From positions 920,267 through 984,266 of the forward strand of contig NZ_SZZM01000002.1 of the NCBI RefSeq assembly GCF_005281615.1: DNA of 64,000 bases. The letters are read 5' to 3'. The stretch comes from Rhodoligotrophos defluvii (lineage in GTDB: Bacteria > Pseudomonadota > Alphaproteobacteria > Rhizobiales > Im1). Positions 55,269 through 64,000 of the stretch are shown here, piece by piece. The position numbers were made by a program, and so were the translations under genes. The stretch's first letter is position 1, and each line of letters opens with the position of its first letter. The notes under the pieces are model-generated. The model saw nothing but the letters and a program-made list of their open reading frames with translations. It made no database searches and had not been told where the DNA came from.

Positions 55269-56432
55269 TCAGAAAATCGTCGCGACCGGCTGCCCAAAGG
55301 CCATGGCACCGGCATATTGCGCTTGCGGGCCAGCCTGAAGGGGATGGAACCGGGCGCCCTGAATATCGCGGAATCGGCGCTCCAGGCCGTTGCAGCGATA
55401 GAAGCCGGCGCCGCCCGATAATTCGAGCGCGAGTTCCACCGCTCGGATTGCGTGCTCGGCAACGAGGGAACGGCCGATCATCACTTCATTGACCGTATCC
55501 GCAGACGGCGCGTTTCTGGCAACGGCTTCGAGCATCCAGCGATGCGCCAGCTGCGCAGCCCTGAGCGCGGTTTCCATCCGGCCAGCCAGCTCAAGGCTGT
55601 GGGCGGTTGGCGGCCTGCGCTTGGCAAGGGAGAGCGCCACATCCCGCGCGCTTTCCGCCACACCGAGATAGACGGCATAGATCAGCGGGAACGCGATGGT
55701 GGCGATGATCTGGAACACGGGGTGCCATTCGCCCGCCTTTCTGGAGAAGGCCACATTGGCATCGGGGATGAACAGATCCTCGATGACCACATCATGGGAA
55801 CCCGTGCCGCGCATGCCGAGGGTGCGCCACGTATCCACCACCTTCACCTCAGCGGCTTTCATCGGCGCCGCGAAATGGATGACGGCTTGCGAGCCGTCCT
55901 CCGCCTCGACCACTGCCCCGGTCATCAGCAGGTCGCCGGCCTCAGCGCCCGACGTGAATACCTTGCGCGCGGAAATACGGTAGCCGCCGTCCACTTTCAC
56001 AGCCCTGCCGGATCCGCCGATCCAATCGGATCCGCCGCTCGACAGCAGGATCAGCCGCTCGGCGGCCACGCGCTTGAGCAAAGGCTCCACAGCCGCGACT
56101 TTCTGATGGCGCCAGCGCCAGGCGGGAATGGCGACCTGGTGGGTGTGCATGGAAAAGGCGAGCGCGGTGGAGCCACAGGCCTGTGCCAGCACCCTGAGCA
56201 TGTCCGCGAGCTCGGCAATCTCGGCACCCCCGCCGCCCAGCTCTTGCGGCACGCCCGCTTCCACTAGGCCGGAGTCCTTGAGCAGTGCGTAATTCTGGGC
56301 GACGAACGTATCGGTCTCGTCAAACCGGCTCGTTCGTTCTGCCAGAACGGGCGCGAGATCGCGCGCGATCTCCACCGGATTTTGCGGTGCCAGCGCCGAT
56401 CGCTGGGTTAGATGTGAAGCTGTGCTGGTCAT
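55269..56432 (-). CDS. Acyl-CoA dehydrogenase-family flavoprotein
   Basis: A 387-residue FAD enzyme with the fold of acyl-CoA dehydrogenases: helical N-terminal domain (LVEAGVPQELGGGGAEIAEL), middle beta domain (ILLSSGGSDWIGGSG, GMRGTGSHDVVIEDLFIPDA) and C-terminal helices (LALELSGGAGFYRCNGLERR, RFRDIQGARFHPLQ). The usual catalytic glutamate is not evident, so it may be a group D-type monooxygenase or a desulfurase-like relative (such as DszC/SfnC) rather than a true dehydrogenase. GGAGGA precedes the ATG. Divergent from the HxlR gene. Confidence 0.78.
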   Translation of the reverse strand: MTSTASHLTQRSALAPQNPVEIARDLAPVLAERTSRFDETDTFVAQNYALLKDSGLVEAGVPQELGGGGAEIAELADMLRVLAQACGSTALAFSMHTHQVAIPAWRWRHQKVAAVEPLLKRVAAERLILLSSGGSDWIGGSGRAVKVDGGYRISARKVFTSGAEAGDLLMTGAVVEAEDGSQAVIHFAAPMKAAEVKVVDTWRTLGMRGTGSHDVVIEDLFIPDANVAFSRKAGEWHPVFQIIATIAFPLIYAVYLGVAESARDVALSLAKRRPPTAHSLELAGRMETALRAAQLAHRWMLEAVARNAPSADTVNEVMIGRSLVAEHAIRAVELALELSGGAGFYRCNGLERRFRDIQGARFHPLQAGPQAQYAGAMAFGQPVATIF

Positions 56433-56491
56433 GTCGGTTCCTCCAGACGGTCCAGGAATGCTGGAGGATCGCGCCGTGACGCCATGGGGTC

Positions 56492-56505
56492 CAGTTCACG
56501 AACTG
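56492..56505. promoter_or_regulatory. Candidate HxlR operator
   Basis: CAGTTC-AC-GAACTG is a perfect 6-bp inverted repeat in the 152-base divergent region between the flavoprotein and HxlR genes, positioned to control either promoter. Assignment is by position only. Confidence 0.42.
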
Positions 56506-56584
56506 TAGTGGCATCCTCAACGTCTACTTTCTGGAGTTGCACATTTGCGCTATGTTCACGCCAAAATGCCGGAGGTGACCGTGG

Positions 56585-57277
56585 ATGGAGGATCGTGGAG
56601 GGTACGGCCAGTTTTGCCCTGTCGCGATGGCCTCGGAAATCCTGTGCTCGCGGTGGACCACGCTCGTTGTCCGTGAACTTCTCTGCGGCGCAACGCGCTT
56701 CAATGATGTGCGCCGTGGCGTTCCGCGCATGTCTCCAGCGCTCCTGTCCAAACGGCTGAAGGAGCTCGAGCGCGCCGGCATCGTCCGCACCATTCGCAAT
56801 GCGAATGGAATCGTCGAATATCATCTCTCCGCGGCCGGAGAGGATTTGCGTCCCATCATTCTTGGCATCGGCTTCTGGGGCCAGCGCTGGGTCGAATCCC
56901 GGCTGTCCCTGAAGAATCTCGATCCATCGCTGTTGATGTGGGACATGCGGCGGAACCTCAATCCGCAGCCGTTGCCACCCAAACGGTGCACGATTCAGTT
57001 TCTGTACCCGGAGCTTCCGCCGTCCAGGCAGAACTGGTGGCTCGTCGTCGACGCAGGACAGGTTGATTTGTGCGGCTTTGATCCCGGGTTCGAGGTGGAC
57101 CTGCTGGTCACAGCCTCCCTCCGCAGCATGACCGCCATCTGGATGGGCCTCACCCTGGTGCGCCATGAGGTCGATGCGGGCCGGGTGTCGCTCGATGGCG
57201 ACCCAAAAATCGCGCGCGCCATGCAGCAATGGCTCGGCCTCAGCCCATTCGCGGCCGAACAACGCCGGGTGCAATAG
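56585..57277 (+). CDS. HxlR-type transcriptional regulator with C-terminal SCP2-like domain
   Basis: A 230-residue protein. Residues 8-98 form the HxlR winged helix: CPVAMASEILCSRWTTLVVR, ELLCGATRFNDVRRGVPRMS, LLSKRLKELERAGIVRTI and LSAAGEDLRPII. HxlR members often respond to aldehydes, quinones or redox through a conserved N-terminal cysteine, here C11 in FCPV. The remaining residues 130-215 resemble an SCP-2 sterol-transfer-type domain, suggesting a lipid-like or acyl-CoA ligand. GGAGG is 9 bases before the ATG. It likely controls the divergent flavoprotein. Confidence 0.83.
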   Translation: MEDRGGYGQFCPVAMASEILCSRWTTLVVRELLCGATRFNDVRRGVPRMSPALLSKRLKELERAGIVRTIRNANGIVEYHLSAAGEDLRPIILGIGFWGQRWVESRLSLKNLDPSLLMWDMRRNLNPQPLPPKRCTIQFLYPELPPSRQNWWLVVDAGQVDLCGFDPGFEVDLLVTASLRSMTAIWMGLTLVRHEVDAGRVSLDGDPKIARAMQQWLGLSPFAAEQRRVQ

Positions 57278-57314
57278 CAGCTCCTGGGCAAGCCTCGGAC
57301 ACGTCTCCATCCGG

Positions 57315-58026
<712 letters not shown>

Positions 58027-58034
<8 letters not shown>

Positions 58035-58770
58035 GGCCGAGATAGGCCTCCTTCACCTGCGGATTGTGACGGATTTCCTCTGGGCTGCCTTCCGCGATCT
58101 TCGCGCCCTGCACCATGACGATGATGCGATCCGACAAGCGCATCACGAGCCCGACATCGTGCTCGACCACCAGTACGCTCACCTCGCCGGCGAGCGAGCG
58201 AATCAATCGGCCCGTCTCCTCGGTCTCGCCGTGAGACATGCCTTGGGTCGGCTCATCCAGCAGCAGGACCTTCGGCCGCGACGCCATGGCGGTCGCGATC
58301 TCCAGCCGGCGCTGTTCGCCATGGGAAAGATGGGCCACCGGCACACACCGGAGGTGGTCGAGCCCGAAGCGTTCGATCATCCGATCCAATGCGTCTCGCG
58401 CCCGATGGTTGAGCCCGACCGGCAGCAAACCCCGAAGCCAGGGCTCGTGAATCTGCGCCGCGAGCCGCAGGTTCTCTTCCACCGTCAGGTCGTCGAACAA
58501 GTTCGTGGTCTGAAATGACCGGGCAAGGCCCGCGCGCACGAGCTGCTGCGGACGCCAGTTGGTCACATCCCGCCCGCCCAGCAGCACCCGTCCGCCACGC
58601 GGCCGCATCGCACCGCTGATCAGGTTGAACAGTGTCGATTTTCCCGCGCCATTGGGACCGATGACCGAGGTGACGCTCCCTGGCTCGACGGTGAATGAGA
58701 CACGATCAACGGCGGTCAGGCCGCCGAAATTCAACGTTAGATCATGAACCGAGAGCAAGGACGCGCTCAT
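58027..58770 (-). CDS. livG: Branched-chain amino-acid-type ABC transporter ATPase LivG
   Basis: A 247-residue ATPase: Walker A SVIGPNGAGKSTLFNLISG, signature LSHGEQRRLEIA, Walker B VLLLDEPTQGMSH, and H-loop VVEHDVGLVM. The LivG-specific N-terminal region SVHDLTLNFGGLTAVDRVSF is intact. It overlaps livM by 4 bases (ATGA) and livF by 8. Confidence 0.93.
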
Positions 58771-59783
58771 TTCGCCTCACCCGACTTCCCTTTGGCCAGG
58801 CGGTCGAGCACGCCGAGAATGCCCTTCGGAAAGGCGATCACGGCAATGACGAACAGAATGCCCACCGCGATATGCGCATGCTCTGTATAGCTGCCCAGAA
58901 CGGACCGCAGGAACGTGAGCAGAAAGCTCCCGAGCAGCGCACCGACCAGCGTGCCCGTTCCCCCAATGATGACGGCAATGATCGCCCAGGCCGAGGTCTG
59001 AAAAAACATCAGCTCGGGTGAGACGAAGCCGCGCAGCATGGGATAGAGCGCCCCCGCCAGCCCGGCCAGGCTGGCCGCCGCGATATAGGCGCCCAGCTTG
59101 TAGCGCCTGGTCTCATAGCCGAGAAAGCGTGCGCGCGCCTCATTCGCGCGGATCGCCGCGAGCACGCGGCCATGCGGTGTGTTCAGCAGCCACGCAATCG
59201 CAAGGTAAAGCGCGCTGAGCAGAACGAGCGCAACGAGAAAGAAGCCGAGGGGGTCCGCCGCATTGATGGTGAACAGACCGAAATTGATATCGATGATTGG
59301 TATGCCGATGATCCCGTCGGAGGCGCCAAGCGCTCGGGTGTTATAGACGATCTTCGCCACCACCTGTGCGAGACCGAACGTGATCAGCGCGAAATATACA
59401 CCGCGCGAGCGCACCGCGATGAGCCCTCCGATCACGCCCGCCACGGCGCTTGCGCAAACCGCAGCAGCCATGGCCAGCCAGAACGATGGCGAGACATCCT
59501 TCAGCACCAAGGCCGAGACGTAAGCGCCGACACCGAAATAGAGGGCCTGGCCGAGTGTGAGCATGCCGGTTCGGCCGAGCAGCAGATCGACCGAGAGCGC
59601 GAGGCCTCCGAAAATCAACGCTTCCGTCGCGAGCCGCAGATAGAAGCTCGCGCCGCTTGCATGCGCGATAAGGCCAAAGGCGAGAGCGGCTGCAAACAGG
59701 ACGAGGGAAGCAACCCGCAGTGGCGGCCAGCTGGAGGCGGAACGCGCCAGCGCGTTGAGGTCCTCGCGCGGGGCGTCAACCAT
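58767..59783 (-). CDS. livM: Branched-chain amino-acid-type ABC transporter permease LivM
   Basis: A 338-residue inner-membrane permease with about nine to ten helices. The signatures GQALYFGVGAYVSALVL, SRGVYFALITFGLAQVV and AIRANEARARFLGYETRRYK (coupling helix to the ATPases) are those of LivM. The ATG at 59783 overlaps the livH stop by 8 bases. Confidence 0.93.
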   Translation of the reverse strand: MVDAPREDLNALARSASSWPPLRVASLVLFAAALAFGLIAHASGASFYLRLATEALIFGGLALSVDLLLGRTGMLTLGQALYFGVGAYVSALVLKDVSPSFWLAMAAAVCASAVAGVIGGLIAVRSRGVYFALITFGLAQVVAKIVYNTRALGASDGIIGIPIIDINFGLFTINAADPLGFFLVALVLLSALYLAIAWLLNTPHGRVLAAIRANEARARFLGYETRRYKLGAYIAAASLAGLAGALYPMLRGFVSPELMFFQTSAWAIIAVIIGGTGTLVGALLGSFLLTFLRSVLGSYTEHAHIAVGILFVIAVIAFPKGILGVLDRLAKGKSGEAK

Positions 59784-60666
59784 AGCCGAGCTTTCCAAAC
59801 AGACCTTCGGGCCGCACCACAAGGGTTGCAATCATCAGGGCAAAGACCACCGGCTCCGTCCAGACCGGCGATATCCAGATACTGGAGACGGCTTGGACCT
59901 GCGTCAGCAGCAGGCCCGCGATGACAGCGCCCTTGATCGAGCCGAGCCCGCCGACGATCACCACCGCGAAGGCCATGAAGATGAAATCGCGCCCCATGGT
60001 TGGGAAGACGGAGTAGATCGGCGCGAGCAGAATGCCCGAGAGCCCCGCAAGGGCCACACCGGTCGCGAAGGTCATTGCGTAGACACGCTTGACCGGTATG
60101 CCGAGGGATGATGCCATGTTCGGGTCATGTGCGGCGGCCCTCACGGACGCGCCGAACTGCGTGCGAAAGATAAACTGCCACACCGCAACGATGATCAGAA
60201 CCCCGATGGCGATCAGGAACAGCCGATAATTCGGCACGATCACCCCGAACAGATCGGTGACGCCGCCAATCGGATTGGCCAGCCGCTGCGGGTTTGGCCC
60301 GAAGATGAGCTTCAAGACGTCCTCGAGCACCATGCCGATGCCGAAGGTCAGCAGAAGCGTCCGCGTGTGGCGCTCCTTGTCGTTGTAGACGCGTTGGACG
60401 AGAAGACTTTCCGTGGCCCAGCCCAATGGAAACAGCAGCACCGGAACGAGCAATAGCAAAGCCCAATAGCTGATGCCGATGCCGGCAAGGGCCAGCGCCA
60501 GATAGGCGCCGATCGCATAGAACTCTCCATGCGACATGTTGATGACGTCGAGCAGGCCGAAAATGATGGTCAGGCCGAGCGCCATCAGCACCACGGCGAT
60601 GCCGATGGCGAGCCCGTTCACCATCTGCGGCAGGAGGACGAACTGGATCATGTCCAGCACTGGCAT
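59776..60666 (-). CDS. livH: Branched-chain amino-acid-type ABC transporter permease LivH
   Basis: A 296-residue permease with about eight helices. It begins VLLPQMVNGLAIGIAVVLMA, has GLLDVINMSHGEFYAIGAYL typical of LivH, the ATPase contact AAAHDPNMASSLGIPVKRVY and GGLGSIKGAVIAGLLL near the end. It follows livK after 66 bases. Confidence 0.93.
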   Translation of the reverse strand: MPVLDMIQFVLLPQMVNGLAIGIAVVLMALGLTIIFGLLDVINMSHGEFYAIGAYLALALAGIGISYWALLLLVPVLLFPLGWATESLLVQRVYNDKERHTRTLLLTFGIGMVLEDVLKLIFGPNPQRLANPIGGVTDLFGVIVPNYRLFLIAIGVLIIVAVWQFIFRTQFGASVRAAAHDPNMASSLGIPVKRVYAMTFATGVALAGLSGILLAPIYSVFPTMGRDFIFMAFAVVIVGGLGSIKGAVIAGLLLTQVQAVSSIWISPVWTEPVVFALMIATLVVRPEGLFGKLGYG

Positions 60667-60732
60667 CTCGGGTCACCCTGTTCGCCGCGCGACTGTCGAG
60701 CGGCTGCCCGAAGACTTAGCCGCGCGGCCCTG

Positions 60733-61914
60733 TCAGAACCGCTCGCAAGTGTCCGGGCCGATCACGTCCGAACCGGCGATTTTGTTGATGATGCCGAATT
60801 GGCCATCCTTGATCTGAACGATGTACATATCCTGGACGGCTTGATGGTCGCCCGCGCGCATCGTCTTCATTCCTTGCGGCGTGCTCCACTGGAGACCTTC
60901 CATCGCCTTGCGAACGGCGTCGGTTTCTGTCGTCTTCGCCTTCTCGACGGCCGCTTTGTAGAAATAGAGCACGCCATAGGAATCCGTGCCGAAGAGGTCG
61001 GGCTTGCTGCCATGCATCGCCTCGAAAGCCGCCACGAACGTCTTGTTCTCGGGCGTGTCGATCTGGGGGGAATAACCGATGCCGGTCACAAAGCCTTCCG
61101 CAGCCTTGCCCAGCGCCTTGATGTTCTGGCCCGACACGGCCCCCGAAGCCCCCATGACGATCAAGCCCTCGAGCAACCCGAACTCATCCAGTTGGGTGAG
61201 GAACCGCACGGTGTCGTTTCCAGCTGTCGCCGTGTAGATGACGTCGGGGCGCGCCGCGCGGATCTGGCCGAAATATTGGGAATAGTCGTTATTGCCGAGC
61301 GGCGCGAAAATCTCGCCTGCGGATTGCGCACCCTTGGCCTCAGCCGCTGCTTTGAAGGCGGCCACGCTGGAGCGGCCCATCTCGTAGTCCGGGCCGACAT
61401 AGAGCACCCGAGCATCCTTGGCCCGCTGCGCCAGCCATTCCGCCAGCGTCGCCGCCTGCATGTGAGCGCTGGCGTTCACGCGGAACATGTTGGGCGAGCA
61501 TTGTGCGCCGGTGATCGAATCCGCGTAGGAAACGGTCGTCGCGGCCAACGTGCCGTTGCGCTCGGCAAGTTGCCCCACCGATAGGGTCGCGCCGGAATTG
61601 ACCGTTCCAGTGAGGAATTCGACCTTATCCGACTGGATGAGCTTTTCTGCCTTCTGCGTTGCCACCGCCGGATTGGCCTCGGAATCCTCGTAAACAAGCT
61701 CGACCTGCCGGCCCAGAATGCCGCCGGCCTGGTTGATCTCCTTGGTGGCGAGATCGAGCCCCCAGCGGATCTGCTGGCCGATACCGGCATAGGTCCCGGA
61801 GATGGGGGTCACCACGCCGATACGCAGAGGGCCTTCTTGCGCCAATGCCCCGCCAAAAGCGGAAATTGTCGCGGCAACCACGGCAGCCGCCGTCAGATTG
61901 ATGGTGTGCAACAA
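60733..61914 (-). CDS. livK: Periplasmic binding protein of the Liv-type ABC transporter
   Basis: A 393-residue type I periplasmic binding protein with a signal peptide ending at GGALAQ (residue 26). It begins PLRIGVVTPISGTYAGIGQQ and has GTVNSGATLSVGQLAERNGT, the family domain order of LivK/urea/amide-binding proteins. The start is TTG at 61914 backed by GGGAGGAG 4-6 bases upstream. First gene of the five-gene importer. The ligand is not determinable from sequence; neighbours suggest an organic acid used by the decarboxylase genes. Confidence 0.88.
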   Translation of the reverse strand: MLHTINLTAAAVVAATISAFGGALAQEGPLRIGVVTPISGTYAGIGQQIRWGLDLATKEINQAGGILGRQVELVYEDSEANPAVATQKAEKLIQSDKVEFLTGTVNSGATLSVGQLAERNGTLAATTVSYADSITGAQCSPNMFRVNASAHMQAATLAEWLAQRAKDARVLYVGPDYEMGRSSVAAFKAAAEAKGAQSAGEIFAPLGNNDYSQYFGQIRAARPDVIYTATAGNDTVRFLTQLDEFGLLEGLIVMGASGAVSGQNIKALGKAAEGFVTGIGYSPQIDTPENKTFVAAFEAMHGSKPDLFGTDSYGVLYFYKAAVEKAKTTETDAVRKAMEGLQWSTPQGMKTMRAGDHQAVQDMYIVQIKDGQFGIINKIAGSDVIGPDTCERF

Positions 61915-62190
61915 GCTCTCCTCCCTTTATCTGCGGGGCCGGTATTCCGATCCCCTCCTGCGCCCATCCGGTTGGCCCGAATTCGTTGTGAGCGCGCCCG
62001 TTCTACGGCTCGTCTCTTCTCAACCCCTCCACTCCACGATCAGAGGCGCCAAGCACCGTCTGTGTACGCCCTTTCCCTAACGGCGAGGGTTGAAGCACGT
62101 AGCGCACGACATCCAGGCTAGACGGCAATATCCATATTTCACAAATAGACGTTTTTTGGATCACCTATTGACAATGTGCATAGCTCTCAT

Positions 62191-63120
62191 TCAGGAGATC
62201 ACGCGGGCACCCGGCCAACCGCCCTTGCGCACCATGGACAAGACGTGCTCTGCCATTGCATCTGAGAAGACGCGGACGGAGTACGGCTGGCTGCGGTCGA
62301 TCGGCAGCACCAGCACAATGCGGCGCAGGACCTCCGGCTCGCAAAGGGGCGCAGCGGAGATCTGACGGTCGGCCAGCTCCGCTGCGACGGCCGAGGGCGG
62401 CAGCACTGTCCATCCGAAGCCGGTGCGGGCGAGCTCAAGCTGGGTCTGGAGCGAATCGGCCTCGACACGGACGCTGAGACGCACATTGTGACGCTGGGCG
62501 GCCTTGTCGACGAGCTTGCGCAAGCCATGCTGCGGGCTTGGCATGACCATGGGCACTGACGCGAGGGTGGCGAGCTTGACCGGAACGCCGATGTCGAGCC
62601 CCGCGCGGGGAGATGCGACCACGAACAGCGGCTCCTCGACCATGGGCACCACATCGTAGCTCGACAGGGTCGGCAAGTCGTAGAGAATGGCAATATCGAG
62701 CTGGCGCCGTCCGAGCCACTCGATGAGAAATCCCGCATAGCCGGTGACCAGCCTCAGCGACACCAGCGGGTTGTTCTCGACGAACGAGCGGACGAAGGGC
62801 ACCAGAGCCCTGTCGCCGAGGCTCGGAATGACGCCGCAGACCACGCTGCCCGTGATCGCGCCGCGCAGTGCGAGAAGATCTGCGCGCGCATGCTCGACCT
62901 CCCGCAGGATTGCGCGTGCATGCTCCAGCAAACGGTCGCCCGCTTCGGTCAGCTTCATCCCGCGGCCTTGGCGCTCGAACAGCTCCGTCCCGAACTCCTC
63001 CTCCAGCATTCGGATCTGCCGGCTCAGCGTGGGCTGCACGGTGTTCAGCCGGTCGGCTGCGCGCGTGAGGCTGCCGGTTTCCGCCACCTGGATGAACGTC
63101 CTCAGCTGCCGCAGATCCAA
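62191..63120 (-). CDS. LysR-family transcriptional regulator
   Basis: A 309-residue regulator. The winged HTH (TFIQVAETGSLTRAADRLNT, VQPTLSRQIRMLEEEFGTEL) is followed by an effector domain with GVIPSLGDRALVPFVRSF and the typical ELARTGFGWTVLPPS segment. The start is TTG at 63120, fixed by GGAGG 7-8 bases upstream and the conserved MDLRQLRTF beginning. It is divergent from the thiamine-diphosphate decarboxylase genes and therefore probably controls them, and perhaps the livK operon. Confidence 0.9.
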   Translation of the reverse strand: MDLRQLRTFIQVAETGSLTRAADRLNTVQPTLSRQIRMLEEEFGTELFERQGRGMKLTEAGDRLLEHARAILREVEHARADLLALRGAITGSVVCGVIPSLGDRALVPFVRSFVENNPLVSLRLVTGYAGFLIEWLGRRQLDIAILYDLPTLSSYDVVPMVEEPLFVVASPRAGLDIGVPVKLATLASVPMVMPSPQHGLRKLVDKAAQRHNVRLSVRVEADSLQTQLELARTGFGWTVLPPSAVAAELADRQISAAPLCEPEVLRRIVLVLPIDRSQPYSVRVFSDAMAEHVLSMVRKGGWPGARVIS

Positions 63121-63136
63121 TGGAAAGCCTCCAAGC

Positions 63137-63160
63137 TATAAAACCCGTGCATAGGGTATA
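63137..63160. promoter_or_regulatory. Candidate LysR binding region
   Basis: TATAAAACCC-N7-GGGTATA has a short dyad (ACCC/GGGT) with matching flanks in the 109-base region between the divergent LysR and decarboxylase genes. Suggestive only. Confidence 0.35.
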
Positions 63161-63229
63161 GCGAAACAAACTATTTTTAAAAACCTCAGTCGAGCGCCTA
63201 ACCTGCGGCCGGTGCCCCAAGGGGCGAGG

Positions 63230-63787
63230 ATGAATGAGGACGAAATGCAGGCTGCGCTGCGCAGCGAGCACGCTCAAACCCCCTGGCAGGACGTATTGTT
63301 CGAAGGTCTGAAGCGTGGCGGGATTCGCCAGGTGCCCTACGTGCCTGATGCCGGCCATAGCCATGTTATCCGCCGGGCGCAGGCCGAGGTCGGGATGAAG
63401 GCTTATCCTCTCACAACCGAGGAGGAAGGCATTGCCGCACTCTGCGGTGCTTGGCTCGGCGGTGAGAGGGGCGTCTTGCTCATGCAGTCGAGCGGTGTCG
63501 GCAATTGCATCAACATGCTGAGCCTTTTGGCGAGCTGCCGCTTTCCGTTCCTGACCATCGTGACCATGCGGGGCGAATGCGGAGAATTCAATCCCTGGCA
63601 GGTGCCGATGGGCCGGGCCACACCGGCGGTCCTCGCAGCCATGGGCGTCACGGTGCACCGGATCGACTGCGCCGAAGACGTAGCGAATACGATCGACCTG
63701 GCCATCCATGACGCCTTCCTGAGCGAGCAGCAGATCGCTGTGCTGCTGTCGCAAAGGCTGCTGGGCCGCAAGAATTGGACCGACTGA
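63230..63787 (+). CDS. Thiamine-diphosphate decarboxylase alpha-type subunit (sulfopyruvate/phosphonopyruvate type)
   Basis: A 185-residue protein with only the N-terminal pyrimidine-binding domain of ThDP enzymes. YPLTTEEEGIAALCGAWLGG holds the activating glutamate that contacts the cofactor, followed by LLMQSSGVGNCINMLSLL and FLTIVTMRGECGEFNPWQ. The split into two genes with the cofactor diphosphate domain in the next one matches sulfopyruvate decarboxylase (ComD/ComE). Phosphonopyruvate decarboxylase is usually a single fused chain, so that substrate is less likely. GAGG directly precedes the ATG. The beta gene starts 1 base after the stop. Confidence 0.75.
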   Translation: MNEDEMQAALRSEHAQTPWQDVLFEGLKRGGIRQVPYVPDAGHSHVIRRAQAEVGMKAYPLTTEEEGIAALCGAWLGGERGVLLMQSSGVGNCINMLSLLASCRFPFLTIVTMRGECGEFNPWQVPMGRATPAVLAAMGVTVHRIDCAEDVANTIDLAIHDAFLSEQQIAVLLSQRLLGRKNWTD

Positions 63788-63788
63788 C

Positions 63789-64000
63789 ATGTTGCAGCAG
63801 GAGATTGCAGCGCAACTCGATCGAAGGCAGGCCGTTGCCACCCTTCTCAGGGATCGCGGCGACCTGCTGGTCATCACCGGCCTGGGCTCGCCGGCCTACG
63901 ACGCCATGGCCGCTGGCGACCATGACCGCACCTTCTATCTCTGGGGCGCGATGGGCGGCGCCGCCATGATGGGCTTGGGACTGGCCTTGGCCCGGCCTCA
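63789..64000 (+). CDS. Thiamine-diphosphate decarboxylase beta-type subunit (cut by right edge)
   Basis: The first 70 residues of a ThDP-binding subunit: RDRGDLLVITGLGSPAYDAM, then HDRTFYLWGAMGGAAMMGLG, equivalent to the start of the C-terminal ThDP domain of sulfopyruvate/phosphonopyruvate decarboxylases (FYxxGxMG..). The GDG diphosphate/Mg motif lies beyond the edge. Translationally coupled to the alpha gene. Confidence 0.75.
   Translation, partial: MLQQEIAAQLDRRQAVATLLRDRGDLLVITGLGSPAYDAMAAGDHDRTFYLWGAMGGAAMMGLGLALARP

Overview
The window is chromosomal DNA of high GC (my estimate about 63%) from an alphaproteobacterium, most likely of the order Hyphomicrobiales (Rhizobiales). The pointers are a coxB/ialB/tldD neighbourhood, a plant-type glutamate-cysteine ligase, IalB, DUF1127 and DUF4170 proteins, short HisG with HisZ, a long HisS, an LsrB/VtlR-like LysR regulator, and three copies of a 49-bp AGCATGATC palindrome of the kind common in rhizobial genomes. 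I cannot name a genus.

Layout. 0-16 kb is core: the start of coxB (running off the left edge), ialB, tldD, two DUF1127 genes divergent from an LsrB/VtlR-like regulator, then rsmE, gshA, a MAPEG protein, ubiA, tldE, cysQ and DUF4170, then on the minus strand HAD hydrolase, maoC and ribF, and an omega-amino acid:pyruvate aminotransferase. 15.8-19.9 kb has a GH19 lysin-like gene, groES-groEL behind an RpoH-like promoter plus CIRCE, and a two-gene membrane/exported pair. 20-23.3 kb is an overlapping hisS-hisZ-hisG operon. 23.5-34.7 kb is a 2-hydroxyacid module: glcDEF and a MOSC protein on the minus strand, divergent lutABC plus a fumarylacetoacetase-family enzyme on the plus strand, then glycerate kinase and an orphan TAXI binding protein. 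The 49-bp palindrome abuts the stop codons of glcF, glcD and the glycerate kinase.

34.8-44.4 kb is cell-surface work: three glycosyltransferases, DUF1328, a Thr/Pro-repeat membrane protein, a Tat-exported OpgD-type protein, a lytic transglycosylase, a NUDIX hydrolase, murA and a 54-residue conserved-looking protein. A tRNA-Thr(GGT) at 44.64 kb begins an accessory-looking stretch to about 55.2 kb: a VOC protein, a second-type FtsH, a DegP-like protease, an SPW-repeat protein, an Hsp20 remnant, DUF488, two DUF2382 stress proteins, an ionotropic-glutamate-receptor-like channel with a degenerate pore filter, and two small paralogous proteins of a family I do not recognise (49866-50129 and 51824-52018). 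It ends in about 300 bp of unusually AT-rich non-coding DNA.

55.3-64 kb is catabolic: an acyl-CoA dehydrogenase-like flavoprotein divergent from an HxlR regulator, a complete branched-chain amino-acid-type ABC importer (livKHMGF), and a LysR regulator divergent from a two-subunit thiamine-diphosphate decarboxylase resembling sulfopyruvate/phosphonopyruvate decarboxylase, cut by the right edge. All functional calls come from reading the translated sequence; no database search was run.
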